Notes: generated from the letters alone by a model not told the origin. A stretch of 64,000 bases of DNA from Hyphomicrobiaceae bacterium (GCA_020638065.1 JACKJG010000007.1:124001-188000); one strand, 5' to 3'. Counted from the first letter of the stretch, positions 38,680-47,857 are shown. Made by a program: numbers and translations.

Positions 38680-39278
38680 TTTGACATTCCCCTGAATCGC
38701 TCGATGGGCGTGAAGTCACACAAAAGCGTGCGGGCATCAAGATCAAAGACGAAAAAGTTGCCGCCACCCGAATGGGCGATGCTTCGCTGATCCTCCGCTT
38801 GCGAAATCGGGCGGTTGCCCAACGCACATTTGAGAAGGGTCCCAACCCCGCCGTGTCCGGCGAAGAGGATCAAATCCGCCGAATGCTGGCTTTCGATTAC
38901 AGCATCGGCCGCAGCAACGATGCGGCGTTGGGCGTCTGACGCCGTTTCCCAGCCCGAAAAGGACATACCCGGTTCCGAAAAGAAGCGAGCAACGGCTCTG
39001 TCGAAGTCGTTCTCACGCAGATAGCCGGTTGATGAGCGGTCGTTCTCGTTCATGTCCAGCCGGGAAAATCGCAAACCTTGCTGTGGTTGCAGGATTTCGG
39101 CCAATTGGACGGCCTTGGTTTCGGCGCTCGAAAAGCATGGCGTTTGTGGCGGAAGCGCCAGTTTCGCGGCAAAGGCCATTGCGCGGGCGCGTCCCTGCCG
39201 GCTCAATCCCCATGACGGAACCGGGACATCGGGGTTTATTTCGACTTCGGGATGCGTGACGTAGAGCCCCAGACGCAC
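38655..39278 (-). CDS. Histidine-phosphatase-superfamily protein lacking the RHG arginine
   Basis: The 207-residue protein resembles the phosphoglycerate-mutase-like histidine phosphatases: a first strand LGLYVTHPEVEINP where the usual RHG triad reads THP, SRQGRARAMAFA, SSAETKAVQLAEIL and the second active-site His in LFAGHGGVGTLL. The conserved Arg and Gly of RHG are replaced by Thr and Pro, so activity is uncertain although both His remain. It begins four bases after the FMN reductase and overlaps the pyrF start, so it belongs to the pyrF transcript. Confidence 0.85.
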   Translation of the reverse strand: MRLGLYVTHPEVEINPDVPVPSWGLSRQGRARAMAFAAKLALPPQTPCFSSAETKAVQLAEILQPQQGLRFSRLDMNENDRSSTGYLRENDFDRAVARFFSEPGMSFSGWETASDAQRRIVAAADAVIESQHSADLILFAGHGGVGTLLKCALGNRPISQAEDQRSIAHSGGGNFFVFDLDARTLLCDFTPIERFRGMSKWLTPTRA

Positions 39279-39282
39279 CGGA

Positions 39283-39834
39283 TCAGGTCCGATCGATCTG
39301 GATTGTCTTGAAGGCGGTGATCATCTGGTCGATCTTGGCATTGACCGATTGCTCGACCGGGTTGCCGTTTTCGTCGAACGCTTCTGAGGCGGGGCCGATA
39401 CCAAGCATGCCGGGCACGACGAGCGCCCCGACCTTGGAGATGGTATCGCGCAGGTGGGACAGGGCCGAAACGGTGCCATATTTGCCCGAGCTCACCCCGC
39501 CAATGCCCCAGGTTCGGCCCCGAAAGACGCTCGGGGGAATGCGGCTGAGCCAGGCGAAAGTGTTGACCAGAAGCGGCGGCAGGGAGCCGTTATATTCGGG
39601 GGTCGCCACGAAGATGATTTCGTGCTCGCGGATCAGATCCGCCAAAGTGCGGGCCGTTTCGGGCACGTGATCGGGTTCGAGGTCTTCGTTGAAGATCGGC
39701 ATGTCATAGTCGCTCAAGTCGACATGAGTGACCACAAACCCGGCCTCGAACAGGCGCTTGTCCATGTGGGCCTGCAACATCTGATTGTAGGAACCGGTGC
39801 GGATCGAACCGGACAGGGTCAGGGCTTTGCGCAT
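39283..39834 (-). CDS. NADPH-dependent FMN reductase (flavodoxin-like)
   Basis: The 183-residue enzyme has the family pattern LSGSIRTGSYNQML at the start (FMN phosphate loop), VDLSDYDMPIFNEDLE, IFVATPEYNGSLPPLLVNTFAWLSR at about 74-98 (flavin-binding PEYNGS) and the region GVSSGKYGT. It reduces FMN or quinones with NAD(P)H, in the manner of ArsH/ChrR/AzoR-like enzymes. It is the first gene of a run of three with the phosphatase and pyrF; dnaJ lies upstream after 98 bases that hold an imperfect repeat. Confidence 0.93.
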   Translation of the reverse strand: MRKALTLSGSIRTGSYNQMLQAHMDKRLFEAGFVVTHVDLSDYDMPIFNEDLEPDHVPETARTLADLIREHEIIFVATPEYNGSLPPLLVNTFAWLSRIPPSVFRGRTWGIGGVSSGKYGTVSALSHLRDTISKVGALVVPGMLGIGPASEAFDENGNPVEQSVNAKIDQMITAFKTIQIDRT

Positions 39835-39879
39835 GATTTGGCCTCTCCGCTCCGTTTACGTCAGGACTTTTGTTGATCG

Positions 39880-39932
39880 CGTTTCCGAACCGCCGAACCG
39901 CCGAACCGGTCGCCAAATCGCCTGGAAACGCT
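39880..39932. repeat. Inverted repeat with an 8-bp tandem, 3' of dnaJ
   Basis: GCGTTTCC (39880-39887) and GGAAACGC (39925-39932) are inverted arms, ending at the dnaJ stop codon. Between them CCGAACCG is repeated three times in tandem (39886-39909). It may be a further, rearranged member of the dispersed palindrome family and may act as a weak terminator. Confidence 0.6.
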
Positions 39933-41072
39933 CTACCCACCCATATTGTCGAACAGGTCCTTGAGCTTGCCAAAAAAGCCGTGGCTCGTGGGTGAGTTGT
40001 CCTTGGTGGAAAGCTTGTCGAACTCTTCGAGCAATTCCTTTTGCCGCCTGGAAAGGTTTTGCGGCACCTCGACGTCCATCTGGACATAGAGATCGCCGAT
40101 CTGGCTGGAGCGCAGAACCGGCATGCCCTTGCCCTTGAGCCGCACGCGCTGGCCGGGTTGCGAGCCATGCGGCACCTTCACCTTGGCGCGGGTGCCATCA
40201 AGGGTAGGCACTTCGAACTCGCCCCCAAGCGCCGCGGTCGTCATGGCGATGGGCACGCGGGCATAAAGGTCGGCGCCATCGCGCTTGAAGAGGTCATGGG
40301 GTTTGATCGAAACGAAAATATAGAGATCACCCGGCGAACCACCGCGCAGGCCTGCTTCACCCTCGTTGGCGAGGCGAATGCGCGTTCCGTCTTCGATGCC
40401 CTTCGGGATATCGACCGAAAGCTTGCGGTTTTCCTGCTTGCGTCCCTGGCCATTGCAGTCGGCGCAGGGCTGATCGATGGTCTGGCCGCGGCCCTGACAG
40501 GCGGGACAAGTGCGCTCGATGGAAAAGAATCCCTGCGAAGTTCGAATCTTGCCGTGACCCTGACAGGTGCGGCAGGTCGACATGCCGGTGCCCGGCTTTG
40601 CGCCGGTGCCCTCGCACGTTTCGCAGGAGACCATGGTGGGCACGTCGATATCGACGGTGCGGCCGGCATGGGCCTCCTCGAGGCTGATTTCGAGATTGTA
40701 GCGAAGATCGGAACCACGCATGGCCGAAGACCGGCCACGCCCGCGGCCGCCGCCACCCATGAAGTCGCCGAAAATGTCCTCGAAAATGTCGGACATTGAC
40801 GAAGAGAAGTCCGGCCCGAAACCGCCGCCGGCGCCGCGTGCCCCATTGCCGAAGGCGGCGTGGCCGTAGCGGTCATAGGCCGCGCGCTTTTGCGGATCCT
40901 TGAGGGTGTCGTAAGCCTCGTTGACTTCCTTGAAGCGATGCTCGGCTTCGCTGTCGTCCGGATTGCGATCCGGATGAAACTGCATGGCCAGTTTGCGATA
41001 GGCACTTTTCAGGGTGACGGCGTCGGCCGTTTTGACGACGCCAAGAACCTCGTAATAATCTCTCTTCGACAT
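39933..41072 (-). CDS. dnaJ: Chaperone DnaJ
   Basis: The 379-residue co-chaperone has the J domain with the HPD motif in QFHPDRNPDD (about 30-40), a Gly/Phe-rich stretch (about 75-110), then four zinc motifs CETCEGTG, CRTCQGHG, CPACQGRG and CADCNGQG (about 145-205), and the C-terminal substrate-binding domains. It delivers unfolded proteins to DnaK and stimulates its ATPase. It is separated from dnaK by an unrelated gene on the opposite strand. Confidence 0.98.
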   Translation of the reverse strand: MSKRDYYEVLGVVKTADAVTLKSAYRKLAMQFHPDRNPDDSEAEHRFKEVNEAYDTLKDPQKRAAYDRYGHAAFGNGARGAGGGFGPDFSSSMSDIFEDIFGDFMGGGGRGRGRSSAMRGSDLRYNLEISLEEAHAGRTVDIDVPTMVSCETCEGTGAKPGTGMSTCRTCQGHGKIRTSQGFFSIERTCPACQGRGQTIDQPCADCNGQGRKQENRKLSVDIPKGIEDGTRIRLANEGEAGLRGGSPGDLYIFVSIKPHDLFKRDGADLYARVPIAMTTAALGGEFEVPTLDGTRAKVKVPHGSQPGQRVRLKGKGMPVLRSSQIGDLYVQMDVEVPQNLSRRQKELLEEFDKLSTKDNSPTSHGFFGKLKDLFDNMGG

Positions 41073-41289
41073 CTATTCTGTTGCCGTTAGCCCGGGACAC
41101 CAAACCAAGACCTTTCTGCCCGCTTCGCGCCGCAGGAGAAAGGCCGTGCCAATAGATAGGTATTGAAGGCGCCGCTTACCATAGGCAAACTCCCTGAAAC
41201 CATAGCAAATCTGCGCCTCTCACTGAAAAAGTGTCCGTGGGGCGCATGTTTTTCACAATGAACCGCTTCCTCGGGAGACAAGGTTGCAC

Positions 41290-42942
41290 ATGGGCGCAAG
41301 TGGACTTTCCAGAAAATGGGCCATGGGTTTGGCCGCACCGCTTTTCGGACTTGCGTTGGCCGGGACCGCCGTAGCCGGTGAGCCCTATGACGCCATAGCA
41401 TCGGGTCAGATGCAGAAGATGATCGATGCGATCATCTCCCGCTATGAGGATGCGGGGCTGAGCTGGAACGATGCCATCGTCTGGGATATCGGCCCCTTCA
41501 CGACCAGCTATTGGTATTATGATCAATATGAATACCGGATCGTTGTTGGCGCGGTGCCGCTCCCAAGCGAGGTGGCCGACTATTGGGAAAACTGGAGCGA
41601 GGTTCTGACCGACGGCCAGTTCGACCCGGACGCGTTTTTCATCTCGGACGAAGACGCGCTGGATCTGGCCCGCTTCAACCAGTTCATTCTGGCCACCCAC
41701 GAATCGGCGCACGCGATCACCTATCGGTATGACAGCGAACACGTTGCGCGGCACGATTACGAGGTCAATTGCCGTGAATATTATGCGGATCGTCTGACGG
41801 TCGCCATCCTCGATGATGCAGCCAAGGCGGATTCAAGAATCGCGGCGTGGCGTGATCGCTATCTCGATCTGATCACGGCCATGGGCGACACGATCCCCGA
41901 ACAATACAGATTTCACATTTCCAGCTTCAAGGCCCTCGACAAGAATTGCGCGCTCATTCACGTGGCCCAGCCAAGCCCGGACTCGATGCAGGCCTACGCC
42001 TCCGCCTATTTCGAACGGCAGCGCGCGCTTCTGAGCACGCCTCTGCCCTCGTTTGATACCTTGGCCGCGCGACTTCTGTTTGCCCGGCAGGCGGAACGGT
42101 TCGCGCAATTGCCGCCTGTGCCTGAACGCGCCGGGCTGCAAATCGAAACCCTGGAGCGCGTCGCCAGATTCGATATCGGCTCTTCGTTCAACGATGTTGC
42201 CGACGGCTTTTCAGCGGATCAGGCCGCAGGATTTGCCCCCGATGGCAGTCTTTTTGTCCTGCGTGTGACCCGCGCAAGGGATTCGGACCATGTTGCGGTC
42301 GAACTCGCGCGCCCTGGCGGCCCAAGAGCCATGCTGACCGAGGACTTCGAATGGCCGCGACACGATGCATTTCCGGAATTGTCGTCCATGGCGATCGCCA
42401 ATCCGGGTCTGATCTATCTCACGTTCGACGAATATCCGGGACGGTCGAGCCTGTTTGCGCTGGAAGAACAGGGCGGTTCCTGGGCGTTTCGCCAGTTGGC
42501 AAAATATCCCGGTTTTGGCAGCGCGCGCGTGATGCGCAAGAGCGATGGCAGCTTCCTTCTGGCCCTGTCTGATGTGTCCGGCGACACGGCGGACGGGCCC
42601 GGAAAGGGTTGGCGGGTGATCCCGTTCACGAGCGGGATTTCCCCGGACAGCGCCTATGAAGATATCAATGTCGAAATCGACGATCCGATCGGAGCTGACC
42701 TTCAGAACCGGCTCTATTTCGACTATTTGCGCACGGTTCTGCGGATCGCCTCCGCAAGCGAAATCGATACCTTTCTGGGCACGTTCCTGGCCGGCAATCG
42801 CGATGGTCCGGTCAATTCGGCAGAACTGGACTGGGTGCTCGCCATGCAACCCATGGCTGATGGATCCATCCTGCTGCTCGATCGCGACATTGCGGACCGT
42901 GACGCCTATCTCATCCGGCGGGTCGCCCCGCTTGGCCAATAA
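41290..42942 (+). CDS. Secreted putative zinc metallopeptidase-like protein with a propeller-like tail
   Basis: The 550-residue protein from the ATG at 41290 has a signal peptide (MGASGLSRKW, hydrophobic core, cut near AVAGEP). At about 137-141 it has HESAH, an HExxH zinc-ligand motif within FILATHESAHAITY, and at about 163-167 EYYAD, whose Glu could be the third ligand as in gluzincins. From about 300 the sequence has strand-rich units (DGSLFVLRV, NPGLIYLTFDE, SDGSFLLALSD) that suggest a beta-propeller. I recognise no family; protease activity is inference. It converges on dnaK, sharing a terminator, and lies between dnaK and dnaJ. Confidence 0.8.
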   Translation: MGASGLSRKWAMGLAAPLFGLALAGTAVAGEPYDAIASGQMQKMIDAIISRYEDAGLSWNDAIVWDIGPFTTSYWYYDQYEYRIVVGAVPLPSEVADYWENWSEVLTDGQFDPDAFFISDEDALDLARFNQFILATHESAHAITYRYDSEHVARHDYEVNCREYYADRLTVAILDDAAKADSRIAAWRDRYLDLITAMGDTIPEQYRFHISSFKALDKNCALIHVAQPSPDSMQAYASAYFERQRALLSTPLPSFDTLAARLLFARQAERFAQLPPVPERAGLQIETLERVARFDIGSSFNDVADGFSADQAAGFAPDGSLFVLRVTRARDSDHVAVELARPGGPRAMLTEDFEWPRHDAFPELSSMAIANPGLIYLTFDEYPGRSSLFALEEQGGSWAFRQLAKYPGFGSARVMRKSDGSFLLALSDVSGDTADGPGKGWRVIPFTSGISPDSAYEDINVEIDDPIGADLQNRLYFDYLRTVLRIASASEIDTFLGTFLAGNRDGPVNSAELDWVLAMQPMADGSILLLDRDIADRDAYLIRRVAPLGQ

Positions 42943-42970
42943 AAAAGGCCCGCCATGTGGCGGGCCTTTT
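42943..42970. terminator. Bidirectional terminator between the HExxH protein gene and dnaK
   Basis: AAAAGGCCCGCC and GGCGGGCCTTTT form a perfect 12-pair stem around ATGT, with T runs on both strands. It ends both the + strand gene and the - strand dnaK transcript. Confidence 0.95.
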
Positions 42971-42992
42971 GATGATTGCTTGCTAGCCAGGA

Positions 42993-44906
42993 TCAGGCAG
43001 ATTTCTGATCGTCGTCGACTTCCTCGAAATCGGCATCGACCACATCGTCATCTTCGCCTTCGTCGGCCGCTTCCGCGGCGGCTTCGGCTTCGGCCTGGCT
43101 GGCCTTGTACATGGCTTCTCCCAGTTTCAGCGACGCTTCGCTGAGTGCCTGGGTCTTCTCGCTGATGATGGCGGCATTGTCGCCCTCCATCACGCCCTTG
43201 AGGTCTTCAAGCGCAGCTTCGATCGCCTGCTTGTCGTCGTCGCCGACCTTGTCGCCATAATCCTTGAGCGATTTCTCGGTCGAGTGGATCAGGCTTTCCG
43301 CCTGATTCCTGGCTTCGACCAGCTCGCGGCGCTTCTTGTCCTCGTCGGCGTGGCTCTCGGCATCCTTGACCATGCGTTCGATGTCATCATCGCTGAGACC
43401 ACCGGAAGCCTGGATGCGAATCTGCTGCTCCTTGCCGGTGCCCAGATCCTTGGCCGAAACGTTGACGATGCCGTTGGCGTCGATATCGAAGGTCACCTCG
43501 ATCTGCGGCACACCACGCGGTGCGGGCGGAATACCGGTCAGATCGAAACGGCCGAGCGACTTGTTGTCCGCCGCCATTTCGCGCTCGCCCTGGGCGACGT
43601 TGATGGTCACGGCATTCTGGCTGTCTTCGGCGGTCGAGAAAACCTGGCTCTTCTTGGTCGGAATGGTCGTGTTGCGATCAATCAGACGGGTGAAGACACC
43701 ACCAAGGGTTTCGATGCCCAGCGACAGCGGGGTCACGTCGAGCAACAGAACGTCCTTGACGTCGCCCTGAAGCACGCCAGCCTGAATGGCGGCGCCCATG
43801 GCCACCACTTCGTCCGGGTTCACGCCCTTGTGGGGCTCCTTGCCGAAGAATTCCTGCACGGTCTGCTGGATCTTGGGCATGCGGGTCATGCCGCCGACCA
43901 GAACCACTTCGTCGATCTCGCCGGCCTGGATGCCCGCATCCTTGAGCGCGGCCTTGCACGGGGCAATGGTGCGCTTGACCAGATCATCGACCAGCTGCTC
44001 GAATTTGGCGCGGGTCAGTTTGATCTGCAGGTGCTTCGGGCCCGAAGCATCGGCCGTAATGAACGGCAGGTTCACTTCGGTCTGGGTCGAAGAGCTGAGT
44101 TCGATCTTGGCCTTTTCCGCAGCCTCTTTCAGACGCTGCAGGGCGAGCTTGTCGGACCGAAGGTCGATGCCCTGATCCTTCTTGAACTCGTCGGCCAGAT
44201 AATTGACCAGCACCATGTCGAAATCTTCACCGCCAAGGAACGTGTCGCCGTTGGTGGATTTGACCTCGAACACACCGTCGCCGATCTCGAGGATCGAAAT
44301 ATCGAACGTACCGCCACCAAGGTCATAAACCGCGATGATGCCGGTATTCTTCTTGTCGAGACCATAGGCAAGCGCTGCCGCCGTCGGTTCGTTGATGATG
44401 CGCAGCACTTCAAGTCCGGCGATCTTGCCGGCATCCTTGGTGGCCTGCCGCTGGCTGTCGTTAAAATAGGCGGGAACCGTGATCACGGCCTGCGTCACGT
44501 TTTCACCCAGGAACGATTCAGCGGTTTCCTTCATCTTGGTCAGGATCATGGCCGACACTTCAGCCGGCGACATGGCCTTGCCGTTTACTTCGACCCAGGC
44601 ATCGCCATTGTCGGCTTTCACGATCTTGTAGGGGACAAGCTTCTTGTCCTTTTCGACCATCGGGTCGTCGAAGCGGCGCCCGATCAGGCGCTTGACGGCG
44701 AAGAGCGTGCCTTCCGGATTGGTCACGGCCTGCCGCTTGGCGGGCTGGCCAACCAGACGCTCGCCTTCGTCGGAGAAACCGACCATCGACGGTGTGGTCC
44801 GCGCGCCTTCGGAATTTTCGATGACCTTGGGGTCCTTGCCGTCCATCACGGCAACGCACGAATTGGTGGTACCCAAATCGATACCGATGACTTTAGCCAT
44901 TTTCAT
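42993..44906 (-). CDS. dnaK: Chaperone DnaK (Hsp70)
   Basis: The 637-residue chaperone begins VIGIDLGTTNSCVAVMDG and has the ATPase signatures IINEPTAAALAYG, VYDLGGGTFDISIL and VLVGGMTRMP, the substrate domain (about 385-505) and a helical lid ending in an acidic tail with EEVDDDQ. The ATP-driven Hsp70 cycle works with DnaJ and GrpE. A heat-shock-type promoter lies about 130 bases upstream. It is followed by a bidirectional terminator, so dnaJ is not read through from here. Confidence 0.99.
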   Translation of the reverse strand: MKMAKVIGIDLGTTNSCVAVMDGKDPKVIENSEGARTTPSMVGFSDEGERLVGQPAKRQAVTNPEGTLFAVKRLIGRRFDDPMVEKDKKLVPYKIVKADNGDAWVEVNGKAMSPAEVSAMILTKMKETAESFLGENVTQAVITVPAYFNDSQRQATKDAGKIAGLEVLRIINEPTAAALAYGLDKKNTGIIAVYDLGGGTFDISILEIGDGVFEVKSTNGDTFLGGEDFDMVLVNYLADEFKKDQGIDLRSDKLALQRLKEAAEKAKIELSSSTQTEVNLPFITADASGPKHLQIKLTRAKFEQLVDDLVKRTIAPCKAALKDAGIQAGEIDEVVLVGGMTRMPKIQQTVQEFFGKEPHKGVNPDEVVAMGAAIQAGVLQGDVKDVLLLDVTPLSLGIETLGGVFTRLIDRNTTIPTKKSQVFSTAEDSQNAVTINVAQGEREMAADNKSLGRFDLTGIPPAPRGVPQIEVTFDIDANGIVNVSAKDLGTGKEQQIRIQASGGLSDDDIERMVKDAESHADEDKKRRELVEARNQAESLIHSTEKSLKDYGDKVGDDDKQAIEAALEDLKGVMEGDNAAIISEKTQALSEASLKLGEAMYKASQAEAEAAAEAADEGEDDDVVDADFEEVDDDQKSA

Positions 44907-45034
44907 ACCTCTTTCTCAGCAGCCCCGAGGAGCGAGAACACTTGTCGCAAAGCTATTCTCATTGGCCAAATGGCCCGGAGCCCTAACTTAGATTGCGAGT
45001 TGCGTGAAAACAGGTCCAACGCACTTCGCGGCTC

Positions 45035-45063
45035 ATATAGGGAGGGACCAAAGTCCCTTCAAG
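45035..45063 (-). promoter_or_regulatory. Candidate RpoH (sigma-32) promoter for dnaK
   Basis: On the - strand CTTGAA (45058-45063) and CCCTATAT (45035-45042) are separated by 15 bases, close to the heat-shock consensus CTTGAA and CCCCATAT. It predicts a transcript start near 45028 and a leader of about 120 bases before dnaK. Confidence 0.7.
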
Positions 45064-45169
45064 CAGCCGTTCGATGAAATTCTCCGGACAGAACGGAGAC
45101 TTTCCAGCCGATTGTTGTGTCACGGGGCCATCCTGGCCCCAATGAATGGGCGTTGCAGGCCGAACCCGC

Positions 45170-45835
45170 TCAGACCTGCTTGTCGACGTGTTGGGTTTGT
45201 TCGACCTCTTCGGCTGCAGCAGCATCGGTCACGTTGTTCGCGTCGGTTTCCGGGGCAACCTTGGGCGCCTTTGCACCGCCCTTGGAAACACCGACCATGG
45301 CCGGACGCAGAACCCGCTCACCGATCTCGAAACCGGACTGCATGACCGAAACGACGGTGCCTTCGGGCACGGAGGGGTCGGGCACCTCGAACATGGCCTG
45401 GTGCTTGTGCGGATTGAATTTCTCGCCCTCGGCCAAGATCGGCTTGACCCCGTTCTTCTGCAGCAGGCGCTGCATTTCGCGTTCGGTCATCTCGATGCCT
45501 TCGATCAGGGCCGCCATGTCCGGTGTGGCGTTGGCGCGCGCATCGTCCGAAAGAGCCTTGAGGGCGCGCTCAAGATTGTCGGTCGCCGTCAGCATGTCGC
45601 GGGCGAAATCCGAAATGGCATAGGAGCGCGCGTCAGAAACCTCGCGCTGGGTGCGTTTGCGCAGGTTCTCCATTTCTGCGGCGGCGCGCAGAATGCGGTC
45701 TTTCAGATTGGCGTTTTCAGCCTCGAGGGCCGCCACCACGGCACTCACGTCAACGGCGCCATTTCCGGCGGCATCATCATTGGTGGCATTCTCTGCCATG
45801 TCATTTTCGTCTGGGCTATCGGTTTGATCGCTCAT
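45170..45835 (-). CDS. grpE: Nucleotide exchange factor GrpE
   Basis: The 221-residue protein has an acidic, disordered start (about 1-30), a coiled-coil region (ALEAENANLKDRILRAAAEMENLRKR at about 38-63), and the C-terminal beta domain with the signature FNPHKHQAMFEVPDPSVPEGTV and MQSGFEIGERVLRPAMVGVSK. It swaps ADP for ATP on DnaK. I start at the ATG at 45835 (MSDQTD); the frame is open to 45886. It lies between hrcA and dnaK on the same strand. Confidence 0.97.
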   Translation of the reverse strand: MSDQTDSPDENDMAENATNDDAAGNGAVDVSAVVAALEAENANLKDRILRAAAEMENLRKRTQREVSDARSYAISDFARDMLTATDNLERALKALSDDARANATPDMAALIEGIEMTEREMQRLLQKNGVKPILAEGEKFNPHKHQAMFEVPDPSVPEGTVVSVMQSGFEIGERVLRPAMVGVSKGGAKAPKVAPETDANNVTDAAAAEEVEQTQHVDKQV

Positions 45836-45930
45836 AACGCTTCTCTTGGTTTGGGAATTTTGCCCCCAAGGGGCGAACAGGTGCACCGCATATCGGCCAG
45901 ATCGCTATCAATTTCAAGTCTTGCTTCGGC

Positions 45931-47001
45931 TCAGGTCTTGCGTGTGACAAGACGTCCGACCACGTGGGCGGTATAATCGACCACCGGCACGATGCGCGCA
46001 TAATTGAGCCGGGTCGGGCCAATTACACCCAGCGCACCCACCACCTTGTCGTTCGCATCCTTGTAGGGCGAGAGAATGACCGAGGAACCGGAAAGCGAAA
46101 AGAGCTTGTTCTCGGAGCCAATGAAAATGCGGACGCCCTCACCCTGCTCGGCTTCGGACAGAAGCTCGATCAGCCCTTTCTTGCGCTCGAGTTCGTCGAG
46201 CAGTTCGCGCAGGCGCTCCAGATCTTCGGAGGCCATGGCGCTGTCGATGAGATTGGCACGGCCGCGCACGATCACGGTCGGGGTTTCGTCGCCAAGGGGC
46301 TGATTGAGGCTGGCGATGCCGGCTTCGACCAGACGATTGGAAATCTCGTCGAGTTCCCGTGCCGCATCGGCGCGTGCGTCGGCCAGGGTCTTGCGCGCCT
46401 CGGTCAGGGTTTTGCCCACAATATGGTGATTGAGATAATTCGAAGCTCGGCTGAGCGCGCCGGATTCCATACCGAGAGGCAGCGGCACGATGCGATTTTC
46501 CACCGTTCCGTTCTCGCCCACGAGCACCGCCATGCCGGTATCGGCATCGAGCCGGACGAATTCGAGATGTTTCAGCCGCAAATCGGTCTTGGCCGAAATC
46601 ACGACCCCCGCCCCGCGGGACAGGCCGGAGAGCATCTGGCTGGCCTCGGTCAGAAACTCGTCAGGTGTGCCGGAACTGGCGGAACTGGAAATCTGCTCTT
46701 CGATGCGTTGGCGCTCGGCATCATCCATTCGCCCGACTTCGAGCATGGCATCGACGAAAAACCGCAAACCGCTCTGTGTGGGCGCGCGGCCCGCCGAGAC
46801 ATGCGGCGCCCGGATGAGCCCCAATTCCTCGAGATCGGCCATAACATTACGCACCGAGGCCGGCGACAGCGACACATCGAGCATGCGCGACAATTGCCGT
46901 GAACCGACCGGCTCGCCCGTATCGAGATAGCGCTCCACCAGCCGGCGGAAGATCTCCTGGCTGCGAACGTTCAGCAGATCGAGAAAATCGTTCTGGCTCA
47001 T
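45931..47001 (-). CDS. hrcA: Heat-inducible transcription repressor HrcA
   Basis: The 356-residue repressor has a winged helix at the start (about 8-75, with GEPVGSRQLSRMLDVSLSPASVRNVMADLEELGLI named by position), a GAF-like middle domain with SAKTDLRLKHLEFVRLD and the closing FSLSGSSVILSPYKDANDKVVGALGVIGPTRLNYARIVPVVDY region. It represses genes through CIRCE operators, usually groESL; I see no CIRCE in this window. It precedes grpE on the same strand and is divergent from rph, a common alphaproteobacterial arrangement. Confidence 0.98.
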   Translation of the reverse strand: MSQNDFLDLLNVRSQEIFRRLVERYLDTGEPVGSRQLSRMLDVSLSPASVRNVMADLEELGLIRAPHVSAGRAPTQSGLRFFVDAMLEVGRMDDAERQRIEEQISSSASSGTPDEFLTEASQMLSGLSRGAGVVISAKTDLRLKHLEFVRLDADTGMAVLVGENGTVENRIVPLPLGMESGALSRASNYLNHHIVGKTLTEARKTLADARADAARELDEISNRLVEAGIASLNQPLGDETPTVIVRGRANLIDSAMASEDLERLRELLDELERKKGLIELLSEAEQGEGVRIFIGSENKLFSLSGSSVILSPYKDANDKVVGALGVIGPTRLNYARIVPVVDYTAHVVGRLVTRKT

Positions 47002-47140
47002 GATGGGAACATGCGAGGTTGCAACATCGTTCTATTCATATCGGGCAGGCGGCAATCGGTTCAAGCGTCGAGATCAGCGCGCGGCTTGTTCTTGATTGCC
47101 GCAAAGGCTATGAGCCCGGCAAAAGCAATCGGGATAGATC

Positions 47141-47857
47141 ATGCGTCCATCAAAACGCGCTCCGGACGAAATGCGGGCCGTCCGTTTCGACACCAATGTC
47201 GCCCCGCAGGCCGAAGGCGCCTGCCTTGTCAGCTTCGGCAATACGCAAGTCCTGTGCACCGCGAGCGTCGAGACCTCTTTGCCGCCCTGGCGGCGCGGGC
47301 TCGGGCTCGGATGGGTGACGGCGGAATATGGCATGCTGCCGCGCGCGACCGGCCAGCGCACGCGGCGCGAGGCGAGCGCGGGCAAGCAATCGGGCCGCAC
47401 CCAGGAAATCCAGCGGCTGATCGGACGTTCGTTGCGGGCCGTTGTCGATTTCAAGGCGCTCGGGGAAAATCAGGTCATTCTCGATTGCGACGTCATTCAG
47501 GCCGATGGCGGCACAAGAACCGCTTCGATCACCGGGGCCTACGTAGCACTGGCCCGGGCGCTCGACTGGATGGCGGCACGCGAATTGACCAAAGGAAAGG
47601 TTCTGACGGATTCGGTTGCCGCCATATCTTGCGGCATCTATCGCGGCACGCCGGTGCTCGACCTCGATTATGCCGAGGATTTCGAGGCGGAAACCGACGC
47701 CAACTTCGTGATGACCGGCGCTGGCAAGTTCGTCGAAATTCAAGGCACGGCGGAAGGCGAACCGTTCAGCCGCGAAGAGCTGGATGCGCTGATGGGGCTG
47801 GCCACAAACGGCATTGCCGAACTGACCGAACTGCAAAAGAAAGCCATCACCGGATGA
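47141..47857 (+). CDS. rph: Ribonuclease PH
   Basis: The 238-residue phosphorolytic exonuclease starts MRPSKRAPDEMRAVRFDTN and has GNTQVLCTASVE, GWVTAEYGMLPRATGQRTRREAS (about 60-82), RSLRAVVDFKALGE and LDLDYAEDFEAETDANFVMTG (about 180-200). It trims 3' ends of tRNA precursors. Its stop overlaps the rdgB start by four bases, and with hemW it forms a tight operon divergent from hrcA. Confidence 0.98.
   Translation: MRPSKRAPDEMRAVRFDTNVAPQAEGACLVSFGNTQVLCTASVETSLPPWRRGLGLGWVTAEYGMLPRATGQRTRREASAGKQSGRTQEIQRLIGRSLRAVVDFKALGENQVILDCDVIQADGGTRTASITGAYVALARALDWMAARELTKGKVLTDSVAAISCGIYRGTPVLDLDYAEDFEAETDANFVMTGAGKFVEIQGTAEGEPFSREELDALMGLATNGIAELTELQKKAITG

Noticed and set aside
43284..45077. A 597-codon open frame on the + strand opposite dnaK
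   Set aside because: A GC-rich shadow of dnaK with no recognisable features.
45836..47140. CIRCE operator near hrcA or grpE
   Set aside because: No GCACTC-N9-GAGTGC type dyad is present in the gaps around these genes.
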